DNA from: Lacrimispora saccharolytica
GTDB lineage: Bacteria; Bacillota; Clostridia; Lachnospirales; Lachnospiraceae
Direction of reading: 5' to 3'
DNA length: 64,000 nt
Assembly: GCA_016899975.1 (NCBI GenBank)
Contig: JACJJN010000003.1
Location: 1 to 64,000 of the forward strand
The notes below the pieces were generated by a model, which saw nothing but the letters and a program-made list of their open reading frames with translations, made no database searches and was not told the DNA's origin. The translations under genes and the position numbers were made by a program. The first letter of the stretch is position 1. Every line of letters starts with the position of its first letter. Shown here piece by piece: positions 7,850 to 18,490 of this stretch.

Positions 7850-9157
7850 CTATAAATCTTCCAACAGTTTTCCGAGAATATTTTCCTGATATGCAGCCCG
7901 ACGTTCCCGGCGAATACAGCTCGCTGTCTTCTGCAGCAGCGGATGCTCCACCCGATTCATCCGCGCCATACGGACATCCTCCAAAACCTCGCCGGAAATA
8001 CCCTGCCTGTAATCCTCTGGCGACATTCTCCAGATTTCCAGTCGGCTGCCGAAGCGCTTCCAGAGCCGATCCGCAATGTCAATCCCCTCCGGATCCATAT
8101 CGCCGCTGTAGTAAATCTGACAACCTCCGGCTGCAAGCAGCTCCAGCAGTTTCAGTGCAGCCGTGCGGAGCTGTCCGGAAGTGCAGAGAATGGCGGAACT
8201 CTGACGGTCGTTTTTCCGGCGGAGCTGCTCCGTCAGAAAACTGAAGACCATCTCGTTTTCCACGACAAAAACTCTTTTCCCAGGCGCATGCACCCTAACA
8301 ATCTCCCGCAAATTTTCCAACGTGACAGCACAGGGCTCTCTCCGTTCCCGGAACGCGCGAAACGCTGGATGTTCTCCAGCCTCTGTTTCCAGGCTGATTC
8401 CGCAGATATGTACCAGACTGGAAACAGAGTCCGGAGCAATGCCGGCTTCCAACAGAATTTCCTTCCACTGATGGATATTTTCCGGAAGTTTTCGTCCCAT
8501 GACACAGCAGAGCGCGTCTGTAAGAAGCTGTCCCGCCGTGGCGCCCCAGTCAAAATAGTGAGGATTTCCGGAAATTCCTGCCGCAAACACTGCCAGCACC
8601 GTATTTTCTTTCTCCCCCTCCTTTGCTGCAGAAAGTTCTTTCAGCGCCTTACCGACATTTGCCATCAATTTCTCCGCCGCCTTCGGATTTTTCCCGAACT
8701 CACGGGAAAGCATGTAATATCCGCAGGATTTCGTCTCAACCATCTGACTCGCCCAGAACGCAGCCGCCGATTCTGATCCGGCTTTCTCTTCCTCCGCGAA
8801 TCTTTCATAAGATTCCCGGAAAAACCGTTCTATGTCCTGCCGCCGTTTTTTCTTCTGTTCCTGATTGGTGGAAAGCTTCGTTCCGAAATAACTTTCCAGA
8901 AGCACTCTCATATCTACCGGCGCAAAGCGGGTTTTCTGCAGTCCACGGTCGAACTCAGCAAAAGAGAAACGAATCGTTTCTTCATGGAACGTTTTTCCAA
9001 GGATTCCTCCCAGAAGACGCCTCTCTTCCTCCGACACATGTTCAAGAACAATAACGCCTGCCGAACGGCCGTAGGATTTCCACTTTTTCAACAGTTCTTC
9101 GAAGCAGCGGCGGTACCCCGCCTGACCACGAAAATATTCTGCGCACTCCAAATTCAT
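7850..9157 (-). CDS. jetD: Wadjet type II nuclease subunit JetD (TOPRIM, DUF2399-type)
   Basis: About 435 residues. The C-terminal third holds a TOPRIM-like core: the glutamate strand VFVVENEMVFSFL and the D-x-D strand YYSGDMDPEGIDIADRL. This pattern fits the DUF2399/TIGR02679 family. In Wadjet systems JetD is the nuclease that cuts circular DNA after the SMC-like complex has processed it. The ATG at 9157 lies 4 bases after the jetC stop; an ATG at 9193 inside jetC is an alternative. Last gene of the jetABCD operon. Family assignment is from recalled motifs. Confidence 0.85.
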   Translation of the reverse strand: MNLECAEYFRGQAGYRRCFEELLKKWKSYGRSAGVIVLEHVSEEERRLLGGILGKTFHEETIRFSFAEFDRGLQKTRFAPVDMRVLLESYFGTKLSTNQEQKKKRRQDIERFFRESYERFAEEEKAGSESAAAFWASQMVETKSCGYYMLSREFGKNPKAAEKLMANVGKALKELSAAKEGEKENTVLAVFAAGISGNPHYFDWGATAGQLLTDALCCVMGRKLPENIHQWKEILLEAGIAPDSVSSLVHICGISLETEAGEHPAFRAFRERREPCAVTLENLREIVRVHAPGKRVFVVENEMVFSFLTEQLRRKNDRQSSAILCTSGQLRTAALKLLELLAAGGCQIYYSGDMDPEGIDIADRLWKRFGSRLEIWRMSPEDYRQGISGEVLEDVRMARMNRVEHPLLQKTASCIRRERRAAYQENILGKLLEDL

Positions 9158-9161
9158 CCTC

Positions 9162-12100
9162 CTACTGTTCCTCCAGAATCCGCTCACGTCCATTCCAAGT
9201 ATAGCGGATTACCGTCACAATCTGTGAATTCATTGGTCTTTGCAGCTCAGCGATCCGCAGACCATCCACCGTATCATAGCAGCCCCACAACGCCTGCGAA
9301 TTCATGATATAATCAAAATCCAACTTATGCACCAATTCAAACATACTGCTGATATTCTTGTCGTCCACCCCGGCAAACGCTTCATCCAACGCAATGATAC
9401 GAGGGTGATCGTTCCTCTCCGCCTTTTTGCACTGCGCGTTGACCGCCGCAAACAGCGGTACATACATTGCCATGGCTTTTTCTCCTCCACTGAACCGGTT
9501 AAATGCGGCATTGGTCAGCGGCTTCCTTGGATCCTCCCCGCGCCGGTAATACATCTGAAATTCAAACCATCTGCGGTAATCCATAGCGTCTCTCACCAGA
9601 TCCATATAATTGATGATCCCGCCGTTTTCCTGAAGTATCATCTTTTCCGTGCGGATTTTACTGCGAAAATGGGATGCCGCTTTCTCAATATCCTCCACAG
9701 TCAGCAGTTCCCTGTCCCGAAGCAGAATCTGTTCCAGCTCCGTCACATCGAGTTCCGCCTCGTTCTCCGCCCTTTTTGGTTTCCACTCCAGAGAAAAGCT
9801 GAGACCCATCGAAGTATCCAGTTCGCGCATCAGTTTGGACATATCCGCCACCCATTTCCGGCTTTCGGCAATCCGATCCGTCAACTGCTGGCTGATCGTC
9901 CGGGAAAGAATATCCTCAAACAGCTTTCTGTCTTTTTCCTGAATCAGCAGGCGCGTCTCATCAATGGCATTTTTCAGGATCTGATAAAACTCTTCCAGAT
10001 AAACCTTCTTTCCATTCCATACAGACACTGCCAACACCCTTTTCCGCAGAACATTGGCGGCTGTCTTTTCTGTGCTCTCCTCCGATTCTCCCAGAGTATT
10101 TCCAAAACACTCCTCCAAAGATGTTCCATAGCTGGCAAGACTTCCATTGTGTCTTTGAAACACCTGGAACAGAGCCTGAAGAAGTTCGGACGCTTCGCGG
10201 TTTTTATCGCTGTCCCGCAGGAAACTCAACGCTTTTTCCGCGCATGCCTCCAAAGAATCGGATCCACGGCTCATCAGCAGTTTCAGGGAAAGCTCCTCCT
10301 CAAAGCAACTGCGCAGAACCGTTTCCTCACCGATCAACCGGACAAGGGCTTCCTTTCGATCCGGTTCTTCCTTCTCCAACCGTTCCGCACGGTCACCAAG
10401 CTTCGCCGTCTCGATCCGCAGATGCTCACATTCCTCCCGGATCGCCTCCAGTTCCCTGTTCAGCTCCTCCAGCCGTACGGCTCGTTCGCGGATTTCCGGG
10501 CGATTCAGATATTCCTCATACTGCCGGATCTGAACTCCACAGGCATTCTTCTCTACGGTACAACGCTGCTTTTCCGCCAGGGCGTGATCCATCGTCTGCT
10601 CCTCCCTGCCGATGCGGTCTTCCTGATCAGTGATACTCTCACGGCCGCGATCCATCTGTGCCAGCAATTCCCGGCAGGTCTGCCAGATTCCCGCGTATTC
10701 CTCCAGAGCGTCTGCCGCTTCATCATACTCCTCGATGGTTCTTCCGTAAGGAAACGGCCGGCACTGCCGGAGCATCTGCTGATAACAGATATCTTTCCGC
10801 TCTGCCGCTTCCCGCTCTCTCTTCTCCTGCTCCACCGTATTCCGTTCTGCAATTTCCAGCTCAACGCTACATTTCCGAAGCTTCTCCAGGGCTTCGTTGA
10901 GTTCGGAAAAATCCGGAATTGCCCGGTATTCCCGCTCCAGCATATTGATCGCAGCATCCAGTCTGTTAATCTCTTCCTTCTGCTTTTGCAGAACTGTCTC
11001 TGCCTCTTCGATGTATTCTTCCAGACGCCGTATCTGGCGTTCTCTCTTTTTCCGTCTCGCCAGCTGCCCAACAAACTCCGCTTCTCCCGCTTTTGCGGCG
11101 CGTCCGACAACCATTCCATGTCGAAAACTTCCGTCCTTACCCACAAACGCACTGGCATTGACATCCTCCGGACGATCCGGCGAAGCTTTCCCGAATTCAC
11201 CGATGCTGTTCAGGATTCGCAGAACCTCTTTCTTTATTCTGTCCGGCAGCTCCTCATTGACGGCAAGTCCTGAAAACGGCGCCCCGCCTTCCTGCCCAAC
11301 CAGGATCAGACGATCCAGGAATTCCGGACATTCTCTCTGAATCCTCGGAAGATCCTCCCGCGCCGCCACCAGCGCGTCGAGAAGTCCCATGCGCTGAAGC
11401 TGCGCCTCCAGTCTTGCACATTCACTTTCCTCCAGCTGAGGTGAAAATTCTACCGCCTTATAGAAGGGAACCGTCTGGATTCCGGCTGCCCTCAGCGCCT
11501 CTCTGGAACGTTCCGTCTGATCGTCCCGCTCCGGTTCCAGTTCTTCCCGCTGTTTTACTTCCTGAAGCTCCGCCTCCAGCTGCCGCAGTTCTTTTGTCTC
11601 TTCCTCATACTGATACTGCGTTTCCCTTCTGCGGTCCAGCATATCCTGTCTCTGGCGTTCGTAATCACGGCGAAGAATTTCCTGAATCTCTCCGGCATCC
11701 GAGAGAGACTGATACTTCCGCACTTTTTCTTTCGCTTCTGTGAGTACCGACTGGTCTGGATGCCAGGAAACCGCCGTCTTTTCCAGCTGGTAAATAGTAT
11801 CCACCCAGTCGTCCCGGCAGTCCTCCGCCCATTCCCGCATCTCCTCCTGAAGCGTTTCCAACTCTGTCTTTTGCCGAAGAAGTTCCTCCAGACGGCTGGC
11901 AGCATCATCATACAGTTTCATAGCCTCCTCATAAAGGCGAATTACCTTCCTGCATTCCGCCAGCTGTTTTGCGTACTCCGCCAGCTGTCCGACGATTCGG
12001 GCGGTCTCTGCCGTCTGTTCCTGATTCAGCAGACGAACCGCATTTCCGTGTTCCTCCCATAGCAGAATTTCCTGCTGTCCTTCCAGTTCCCGCTTCTGTT

Positions 12101-13262
12101 CCTCCAGACTGTCCCTGTGTAAAGCCTGCTCTTCTCTGAGATTCCTGAGCTTCTGCTCATGAAGAAAAATTTGCCCGTTGGCATCGTCCGCTCTCTGCTG
12201 CCATTCCTTCTCCCGCGCCTGGAGTTCCTGAAATTTCCGGCGTGTTTCTGACAGTCTGCGATCCACATCTTCCATGTCCGTGTCCAGAAGCCCTTCCCGT
12301 TCGGCTAGCAGCATCTTTTCCCTGCCTGCATAGTCGGAGAGTTTCTGCTGATTGTCCCGGATCGCTGTGCCAAGTTCCTGCTTTCTGGCGGTCAGCAGCT
12401 CCATTTGCGTCCTTGCCTCAGTTACCTCATGCCGTCTTTCAAGGTAAGCCTGCGCCTTTTTTGCCAACATATACTGATTATACCTGGTATATTCTGTCCG
12501 AATGATCTTCACATCCTCAAACGCCCTCTCCAGCGTCTCCAGGCTTTCCTGGATCTCATCCATTTTTTCCATCGCATCGACCATAACACGCAGATCTTCA
12601 TCGGTAAGCGTCTGCAGAGAGTCGTTCAGAATCTCATAAACCTTGGACGGTCGGAATTCTTTGGAAAGTTTCGGTGCGCGCACCTTAACCAGAAGACGGA
12701 TAAACTGCTCATACTGTTCCAGCTTGCGAAAGCCGAACACATGCTGGTTTACCAGTTTCTTATATTCCCCTGGAGTATCGGTAATCAGGTTTCCCTCGCC
12801 AAGTATCTGCCGCATATCTCTCTTATCATATGGGATCTTCACATTTCCCGCTTCCCGATACAGCCACAGGTCATATCCGATCCTCCTGCCATCCAGGATC
12901 AGAAATCCCCAGAACTCCATCGGTCTGCCCCTCTTGGCTCTCTGACCGATTCCAATGGTTCTGTAAGATTCCTCACCTTCTTTCTTAAATTCAAGAAACA
13001 GATAGCCGGTGGACTCGTCTTTTCCCTCTTCCCCGAGAAAATAATACTCCATTCTCCGGTCGCTGGAACCAAAAGGATCCAGGCGGCTCGGCGTCCGATC
13101 CCCATCCAGGATAAAAGGAATAAAACTCTGCGTCGTAATCGACTTACCGGAGCCGTTCTGACCGCGAAGCAGCAGTCTTCCATTCTCAAACCAGAAATCC
13201 TCCTCATCGTAAAGCCAGAAATTTACAAAACCAATACGGTTCATCTTCCATCGGCTGTTCAT
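9162..13262 (-). CDS. jetC: Wadjet type II SMC-like ATPase JetC (TIGR02680-type)
   Basis: 1366 residues, the usual size for the family. The N-terminus has the phrase F-W-L-Y-D-E-E-x-F-W-F-E-N-G-R-L and Walker A GQNGSGKS (34-41). A very long coiled coil fills the middle, and the C-terminus has the ABC signature FSGGEKAMAMYVPLFAA and Walker B IIALDEAFAGVDD. This MukB-like layout with the L-L-R-G-x-N-G-S-G-K-S opening is typical of TIGR02680 proteins. JetC is the DNA-translocating motor. Its ATG overlaps the jetB stop (ATGA), with GGAGAGAAAC as binding site. Confidence 0.92.
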   Translation of the reverse strand: MNSRWKMNRIGFVNFWLYDEEDFWFENGRLLLRGQNGSGKSITTQSFIPFILDGDRTPSRLDPFGSSDRRMEYYFLGEEGKDESTGYLFLEFKKEGEESYRTIGIGQRAKRGRPMEFWGFLILDGRRIGYDLWLYREAGNVKIPYDKRDMRQILGEGNLITDTPGEYKKLVNQHVFGFRKLEQYEQFIRLLVKVRAPKLSKEFRPSKVYEILNDSLQTLTDEDLRVMVDAMEKMDEIQESLETLERAFEDVKIIRTEYTRYNQYMLAKKAQAYLERRHEVTEARTQMELLTARKQELGTAIRDNQQKLSDYAGREKMLLAEREGLLDTDMEDVDRRLSETRRKFQELQAREKEWQQRADDANGQIFLHEQKLRNLREEQALHRDSLEEQKRELEGQQEILLWEEHGNAVRLLNQEQTAETARIVGQLAEYAKQLAECRKVIRLYEEAMKLYDDAASRLEELLRQKTELETLQEEMREWAEDCRDDWVDTIYQLEKTAVSWHPDQSVLTEAKEKVRKYQSLSDAGEIQEILRRDYERQRQDMLDRRRETQYQYEEETKELRQLEAELQEVKQREELEPERDDQTERSREALRAAGIQTVPFYKAVEFSPQLEESECARLEAQLQRMGLLDALVAAREDLPRIQRECPEFLDRLILVGQEGGAPFSGLAVNEELPDRIKKEVLRILNSIGEFGKASPDRPEDVNASAFVGKDGSFRHGMVVGRAAKAGEAEFVGQLARRKKRERQIRRLEEYIEEAETVLQKQKEEINRLDAAINMLEREYRAIPDFSELNEALEKLRKCSVELEIAERNTVEQEKREREAAERKDICYQQMLRQCRPFPYGRTIEEYDEAADALEEYAGIWQTCRELLAQMDRGRESITDQEDRIGREEQTMDHALAEKQRCTVEKNACGVQIRQYEEYLNRPEIRERAVRLEELNRELEAIREECEHLRIETAKLGDRAERLEKEEPDRKEALVRLIGEETVLRSCFEEELSLKLLMSRGSDSLEACAEKALSFLRDSDKNREASELLQALFQVFQRHNGSLASYGTSLEECFGNTLGESEESTEKTAANVLRKRVLAVSVWNGKKVYLEEFYQILKNAIDETRLLIQEKDRKLFEDILSRTISQQLTDRIAESRKWVADMSKLMRELDTSMGLSFSLEWKPKRAENEAELDVTELEQILLRDRELLTVEDIEKAASHFRSKIRTEKMILQENGGIINYMDLVRDAMDYRRWFEFQMYYRRGEDPRKPLTNAAFNRFSGGEKAMAMYVPLFAAVNAQCKKAERNDHPRIIALDEAFAGVDDKNISSMFELVHKLDFDYIMNSQALWGCYDTVDGLRIAELQRPMNSQIVTVIRYTWNGRERILEEQ

Positions 13263-14395
13263 TGTTTCTCTCCTCCCGTATAATCTTTTGGATAATACCC
13301 TTTCAACTTTCCGGCTCCCGGCAGCAAAACCGCCTGATCCCCCTCTTCCCTCAGCAACATCCAGTCTTTCATATATTGCAGGATCCGTTCCTGCAGTTTT
13401 TTCTCATCCATCTCCCGGTATTCCTTGCTCCACGCGCTTTTCCATTCCTCCCTGAGTTCCAGAACCAGGCGGACGAACGTTTCCCGCGGCATCCGCAGAC
13501 ATCCGTCCTCGTCCTGCTCCAATTTCCCTTTCCGCACCATCTCCTGCAGCCGCGCACAGATTAGCAGCACCGCCTCCGGCAGCATCGCTTCTCTTGGGTG
13601 CACCGCTCCAAACACTTCACTGTCCTCGAGCATCCAGAACGCCGAATTCCTGTGAATATCCAGTCTTCCGCCCAGATATTCGCCGAGGTACTTCCCGATC
13701 CACTGACGCTGGTTTTTCAGGTAATACGCGTCCGGATCGTCAGAATTCTCCCAGTAAAGAGCCGGACATGCGGCAAGCTGCCGATATACCCGGTTGATCC
13801 TCCTGGTTCCCCGGTCTTCAGAAATCTCCTCAAATTCTACTTTTTCAAAATCCTTCCAGGATTCAAATCCTGAGATATCCCTGCCGAAGCTGACCGCAAA
13901 ATAGCGGGAGTATCCTGTATTTTCATAGAGAACCTCTCGTCCGGTTTCCTGACCAAACGCCTCGCTGTTTCCCTCATGCACCCGGAGAATCTGCAGTTTT
14001 TCCAGATACTGTAGTACACGTACCAGCGATTTTCTCTGGGTAAAGGACGTCCAGTCAATCTGCAGCGATCCTTTCAGTGCAGTCTCCACATAATCAATCA
14101 GTTCGGAAAGAAGAAATCTCTCCTGCTCTTCCCTGTCTTCCAGAAACATCAGGACGGCGCACAGGATGCCGTAATCCTGAATTTCCGTAAATTCCTGTAT
14201 CCCCATAAAACTCTCCGCATGGGCAGGTATCTTTTCCAGCTTGATCAGATTTTCCGTGTGAATCAGTTTCCAGCCCAGCTGTTCACGTACAAATTTCTGA
14301 AACTTCGGAACCTCTCTTTTTACTCTGTAATACTTTTCACGGTCACCATCCCTGCTGACCCAGAATTCTTCCAAAAGTGTTCTTATTTCATCCAT
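13259..14395 (-). CDS. jetB: Wadjet type II subunit JetB (DUF2398/TIGR02678-type)
   Basis: About 378 residues, mostly helical winged-helix-like sequence without catalytic motifs. By size, position and overall character it is the DUF2398 (TIGR02678) partner, a kleisin-associated (KITE-like) subunit of the JetABC complex. The start is uncertain: the ATG at 14395 overlaps jetA by 8 bases, while a TTG at 14407 overlaps it by 20 and has GGAG too close. Its stop overlaps the jetC start. The call leans on context more than on motifs. Confidence 0.82.
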   Translation of the reverse strand: MDEIRTLLEEFWVSRDGDREKYYRVKREVPKFQKFVREQLGWKLIHTENLIKLEKIPAHAESFMGIQEFTEIQDYGILCAVLMFLEDREEQERFLLSELIDYVETALKGSLQIDWTSFTQRKSLVRVLQYLEKLQILRVHEGNSEAFGQETGREVLYENTGYSRYFAVSFGRDISGFESWKDFEKVEFEEISEDRGTRRINRVYRQLAACPALYWENSDDPDAYYLKNQRQWIGKYLGEYLGGRLDIHRNSAFWMLEDSEVFGAVHPREAMLPEAVLLICARLQEMVRKGKLEQDEDGCLRMPRETFVRLVLELREEWKSAWSKEYREMDEKKLQERILQYMKDWMLLREEGDQAVLLPGAGKLKGYYPKDYTGGEKQ

Positions 14396-15869
14396 ACCCG
14401 TTATCAAACTCCATAATATAAGCAGGCATCGTCAAGTTTCCGTCCTCACAGCGAAGCACACAGCTCCCTTCCCCGCGGATCAACCGGTACTCCTGTCCAT
14501 ACTCGGTTCTTCCTTTCTGCTCGGAATTCATATGCGCCTGAGCAATCCACTGCAGAAAAATATTTCTCGTACTTTCTGTGACAATATCTGTGATCTCTGA
14601 AAAAACAATTTTCCTGTCTTTGATATATCTCAGCACAATCTCCTTCTGCTGCGAAGCAAGCCTCAAATACTGCTCTCTCTGTATCATCTTTTCCATGGTT
14701 CGATCCGCAAACCCCGTCCGATCCTTTTTCCCTCTGTAACTTCTGGTGTGAGGTTTCAGCAAATATTCTACCGGCTCTTCCCTGTATACACTTTCATTGA
14801 TCGCATCCGATTCCCGGGGCGCGTTCGTCCTGAAGTGCCGTACCTGCTGAATTCCAAATACATGGGCAGAGAGCCGGTGTGCTTCCTCCAGATTCTCACA
14901 CTCCAAAAACAGATCCAGAAATTTCCGGTAATCCTCTTTCCGGCTAATTCCCCAGTTCTGCATCTGGACAATCAAAGCCGCATTTTGAATAATGTTCCGG
15001 ATGACCTCATTGGTAATGCAAAGCACTCTTTTTGCTTCACATTCCTGCTGCTCCGAATCCAGGAACCAGCGAAGCAGAGAGTTCCATTTCCCAGTCACAT
15101 TTTCCCGGATTGTCGGCTCCGCATTGCTCCGGAACTCCAGAACCGCATGCGGAATATCGAGTTCACTCTGTACCACCCGTTCCAGCACAACTGCTCCCAT
15201 CTGTTCCCTCGATCTTCTCAACAGCTGCTCGATCCTTCTGGAGTGATGCTGCAGCTCCTGGACAAACTCGTTCAGATAACGGATAAATTTGTCCTTATGA
15301 AGAACAAACTCCACCGACTTCATCAGCCGGTCTGCCTTACCGGAATAAAAATCCCTCAGATAATCCTGATAATTCTGGTTCGGCCGTTTGAAATCTTCCT
15401 GAAGCAAATTCCACCATTCGTTCACTTCCTTCAGCCCGGCGTGTTCCATTCGTTCCACATCCTCAAGACTTTTTTCCAGACGCACAAAAAAATTGGTGGA
15501 AAGACTTCCTGATTCCAGAAAAATATTTTCCAGACGAACTGTCAGACGCTCGATCTCCACCGCATATTCCGACATGGTATATCGATACTGCTTGTTTTTA
15601 TAGTCGGCAATCGTATACACACGTCCAGGATCCTGGATGGGTGTAAGATTTTTCCATTTCACCAGCGCCGCAAGGTCCAAGTCCAGCTGCTGTATCGTAT
15701 AATCCGTAAATTCTTCCTCGTTCTTCAGCAGTTCATAAAGATCCTCCCGGTAAAGCTGAAAGTGCATTTTTTCATATTCCCGATAAAAACACCGCATGAT
15801 CTTCCGATAAACCGGAGCATTGGGAACCGACAGATAAGAAGTTTCATCAATCGCATCCAGCCGCTGCAT
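14388..15869 (-). CDS. jetA: Wadjet type II subunit JetA (DUF2397/TIGR02677-type)
   Basis: 493 residues, close to the usual TIGR02677 length. The N-terminus (Y-L-S-V-x-N-A-x-x-Y-R-x-I-M-R-x-F-Y) and the following helical segment match DUF2397 proteins as I recall them. JetA is the kleisin-like subunit that links JetC heads to JetB. AGAGGGG lies upstream of the ATG. It is the first gene of the four-gene operon, which is divergent from asnS across a 345-base gap. Confidence 0.87.
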   Translation of the reverse strand: MQRLDAIDETSYLSVPNAPVYRKIMRCFYREYEKMHFQLYREDLYELLKNEEEFTDYTIQQLDLDLAALVKWKNLTPIQDPGRVYTIADYKNKQYRYTMSEYAVEIERLTVRLENIFLESGSLSTNFFVRLEKSLEDVERMEHAGLKEVNEWWNLLQEDFKRPNQNYQDYLRDFYSGKADRLMKSVEFVLHKDKFIRYLNEFVQELQHHSRRIEQLLRRSREQMGAVVLERVVQSELDIPHAVLEFRSNAEPTIRENVTGKWNSLLRWFLDSEQQECEAKRVLCITNEVIRNIIQNAALIVQMQNWGISRKEDYRKFLDLFLECENLEEAHRLSAHVFGIQQVRHFRTNAPRESDAINESVYREEPVEYLLKPHTRSYRGKKDRTGFADRTMEKMIQREQYLRLASQQKEIVLRYIKDRKIVFSEITDIVTESTRNIFLQWIAQAHMNSEQKGRTEYGQEYRLIRGEGSCVLRCEDGNLTMPAYIMEFDNGYG

Positions 15870-16214
15870 CTGCTACCCCTCTTTCGTAAAAATATTCATA
15901 CATTCTTCCAGTCTGTATAAAACAGCCTGACCGTCTACAATTCTGTTTTTCATGTTTTTAGAAAACATCAGATATAACTCTCAGTATACGATAAAGCGGA
16001 AGATTTATCCAGTCCCCACAGTACATTTTATATGTGCCAAGCAATCATTCCGCCGACCGAACGATTAACTTATATTTTTAATTAGGGGCTTTTCGAACCC
16101 CCTGATTGGTGGTACAATAGTTACCATGATTCAAGTGTCCGAACATCCGGAAGCCGGAAGGCACCCACACATGAATCTCACTACGAAAATTCATATGGAA
16201 CGGAGAAAATCATT
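15870..16214. other. Divergent intergenic region between jetA and asnS
   Basis: The 345 bases must hold promoters for both directions. For asnS, a TACAAT (16113-16118) could be a -10 element, with a weak -35. Just before it a short hairpin AGGGG...CCCCT (about 16084-16103) occurs. For jetA I see TATACA-like and TATACT-like sequences but no convincing pair. I looked for a T-box leader before asnS (AGGGTGGNACCGCG) and did not find one. Confidence 0.4.
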
Positions 16215-17606
<1,392 letters not shown>

Positions 17607-17656
17607 TTTTTTTGTTTGTCCGAAACTTCAGCAAAAAAAGTAAAATACTTTTCCTG

Positions 17657-17685
17657 TTGACAAATAAAAATTCCTGTGATAAGGT
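17657..17685 (+). promoter_or_regulatory. Promoter upstream of the urease operon
   Basis: TTGACA (17657-17662), 17-base spacer, TAAGGT (17680-17685). The start site should be near 17692, only about eight bases before a perfect intrinsic terminator (17700-17738). Confidence 0.75.
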
Positions 17686-17699
17686 AATTAGCATGAAAC

Positions 17700-17738
17700 A
17701 GGCAAAGATGTCAGAACGACATCTTTGCCTGTTTTTTT
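17700..17738 (+). terminator. Perfect intrinsic terminator in the urease leader (candidate attenuator)
   Basis: Arms AGGCAAAGATGTC (17700-17712) and GACATCTTTGCCT (17718-17730) pair without mismatch over 13 bases around a 5-base loop, followed by G and seven T. It lies downstream of the strong promoter at 17657-17685 and 56 bases upstream of ureA. It can also end asnS read-through. If the promoter is active, ureA expression needs read-through or antitermination. Confidence 0.85.
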
Positions 17739-17793
17739 ATTTCAAAATACGCGGAACACCGCCACATCTCAAGGATCAAAGGAGGTTTGCAAC

Positions 17794-18096
17794 ATGCGTT
17801 TATCACCAAAGGAACAGGAAAAACTCATGCTCCATTTTGCCGGCCTGCTCGCGAAAGAGCGCCGCGGCAGAGGGTTAAAGCTGAATTATCCGGAAGCCGT
17901 AGCCTACATCAGCTCAGAACTTCTGGAGCTTGCCCGGGACGGTCATGAGGTTACTGAGCTGATGCAGCTGGGTACACAAATGCTGACAAAAGACGATGTC
18001 ATGGAAGGCGTCGCAGATATGGTATCCGAAGTCCAGGTTGAGGCAACTTTCCCGGATGGAACAAAACTTGTCACCGTACATAACCCGATTCAGTAG
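17794..18096 (+). CDS. ureA: Urease gamma subunit
   Basis: 100 residues, exactly the family length. It starts M-x-L-S-P-x-E-x-x-K-L and keeps the R-R-G-x-x-L-N-Y-P-E-A motif of UreA. The ATG at 17794 is preceded by AAAGGAGG; the frame stays open upstream to 17725 but those codons lie between the terminator and this binding site. It is one of the three structural subunits that split urea to ammonia and carbamate in the cytoplasm. First gene of the operon; ureB starts 12 bases after its stop. Confidence 0.96.
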   Translation: MRLSPKEQEKLMLHFAGLLAKERRGRGLKLNYPEAVAYISSELLELARDGHEVTELMQLGTQMLTKDDVMEGVADMVSEVQVEATFPDGTKLVTVHNPIQ

Positions 18097-18107
18097 GAGG
18101 TAGCAGC

Positions 18108-18470
18108 ATGAAAATAGGAGAAATCATCCCAATGGACAGGGAGATCACACTGAACGAGGGAAAACCCTGCGTCACACTGATGGTTGCAAATACCGGAGAC
18201 CGTCCGGTACAGGTCGGCTCCCATTATCATTTTTTTGAAGTAAACCGCTGTCTGTCCTTTGACCGCGAAAAAGCATACGGATTTCATCTGGACATTCCGT
18301 CCGGAACCTCTGTCCGTTTTGAGCCCGGCGAGGAAAAGGAGGTGCAGCTGACCGCCATCGGAGGTACCGGCAGGGTCTTCGGCTTCAATGACCTGACCTG
18401 TGCAAAGGTCAGCGACCGGACGCTTCCCGCCGCGATCGAACACGCGAAACAAAAAGGCTTTATGGACTGA
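18108..18470 (+). CDS. ureB: Urease beta subunit
   Basis: 120 residues. It has the UreB core [22 protein letters not shown][16 protein letters not shown] and the V-x-x-F/L pattern near the end. Together with UreA and UreC it forms the trimer-based holoenzyme. A GGAGG precedes the ATG. ureA and ureB are separate genes, as in Klebsiella and most Firmicutes, not fused as in Helicobacter. Confidence 0.96.
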   Translation: MKIGEIIPMDREITLNEGKPCVTLMVANTGDRPVQVGSHYHFFEVNRCLSFDREKAYGFHLDIPSGTSVRFEPGEEKEVQLTAIGGTGRVFGFNDLTCAKVSDRTLPAAIEHAKQKGFMD

Positions 18471-18490
18471 GAAAGGAAGGAACGCAATCT

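Noticed and set aside
9240-11273. 677-codon plus-strand open frame
   Set aside because: Antisense shadow of jetC; composition mirrors the coiled coil on the other strand.
15870-16214. T-box riboswitch before asnS
   Set aside because: No AGGGTGGNACCGCG antiterminator core and no paired terminator in the leader.
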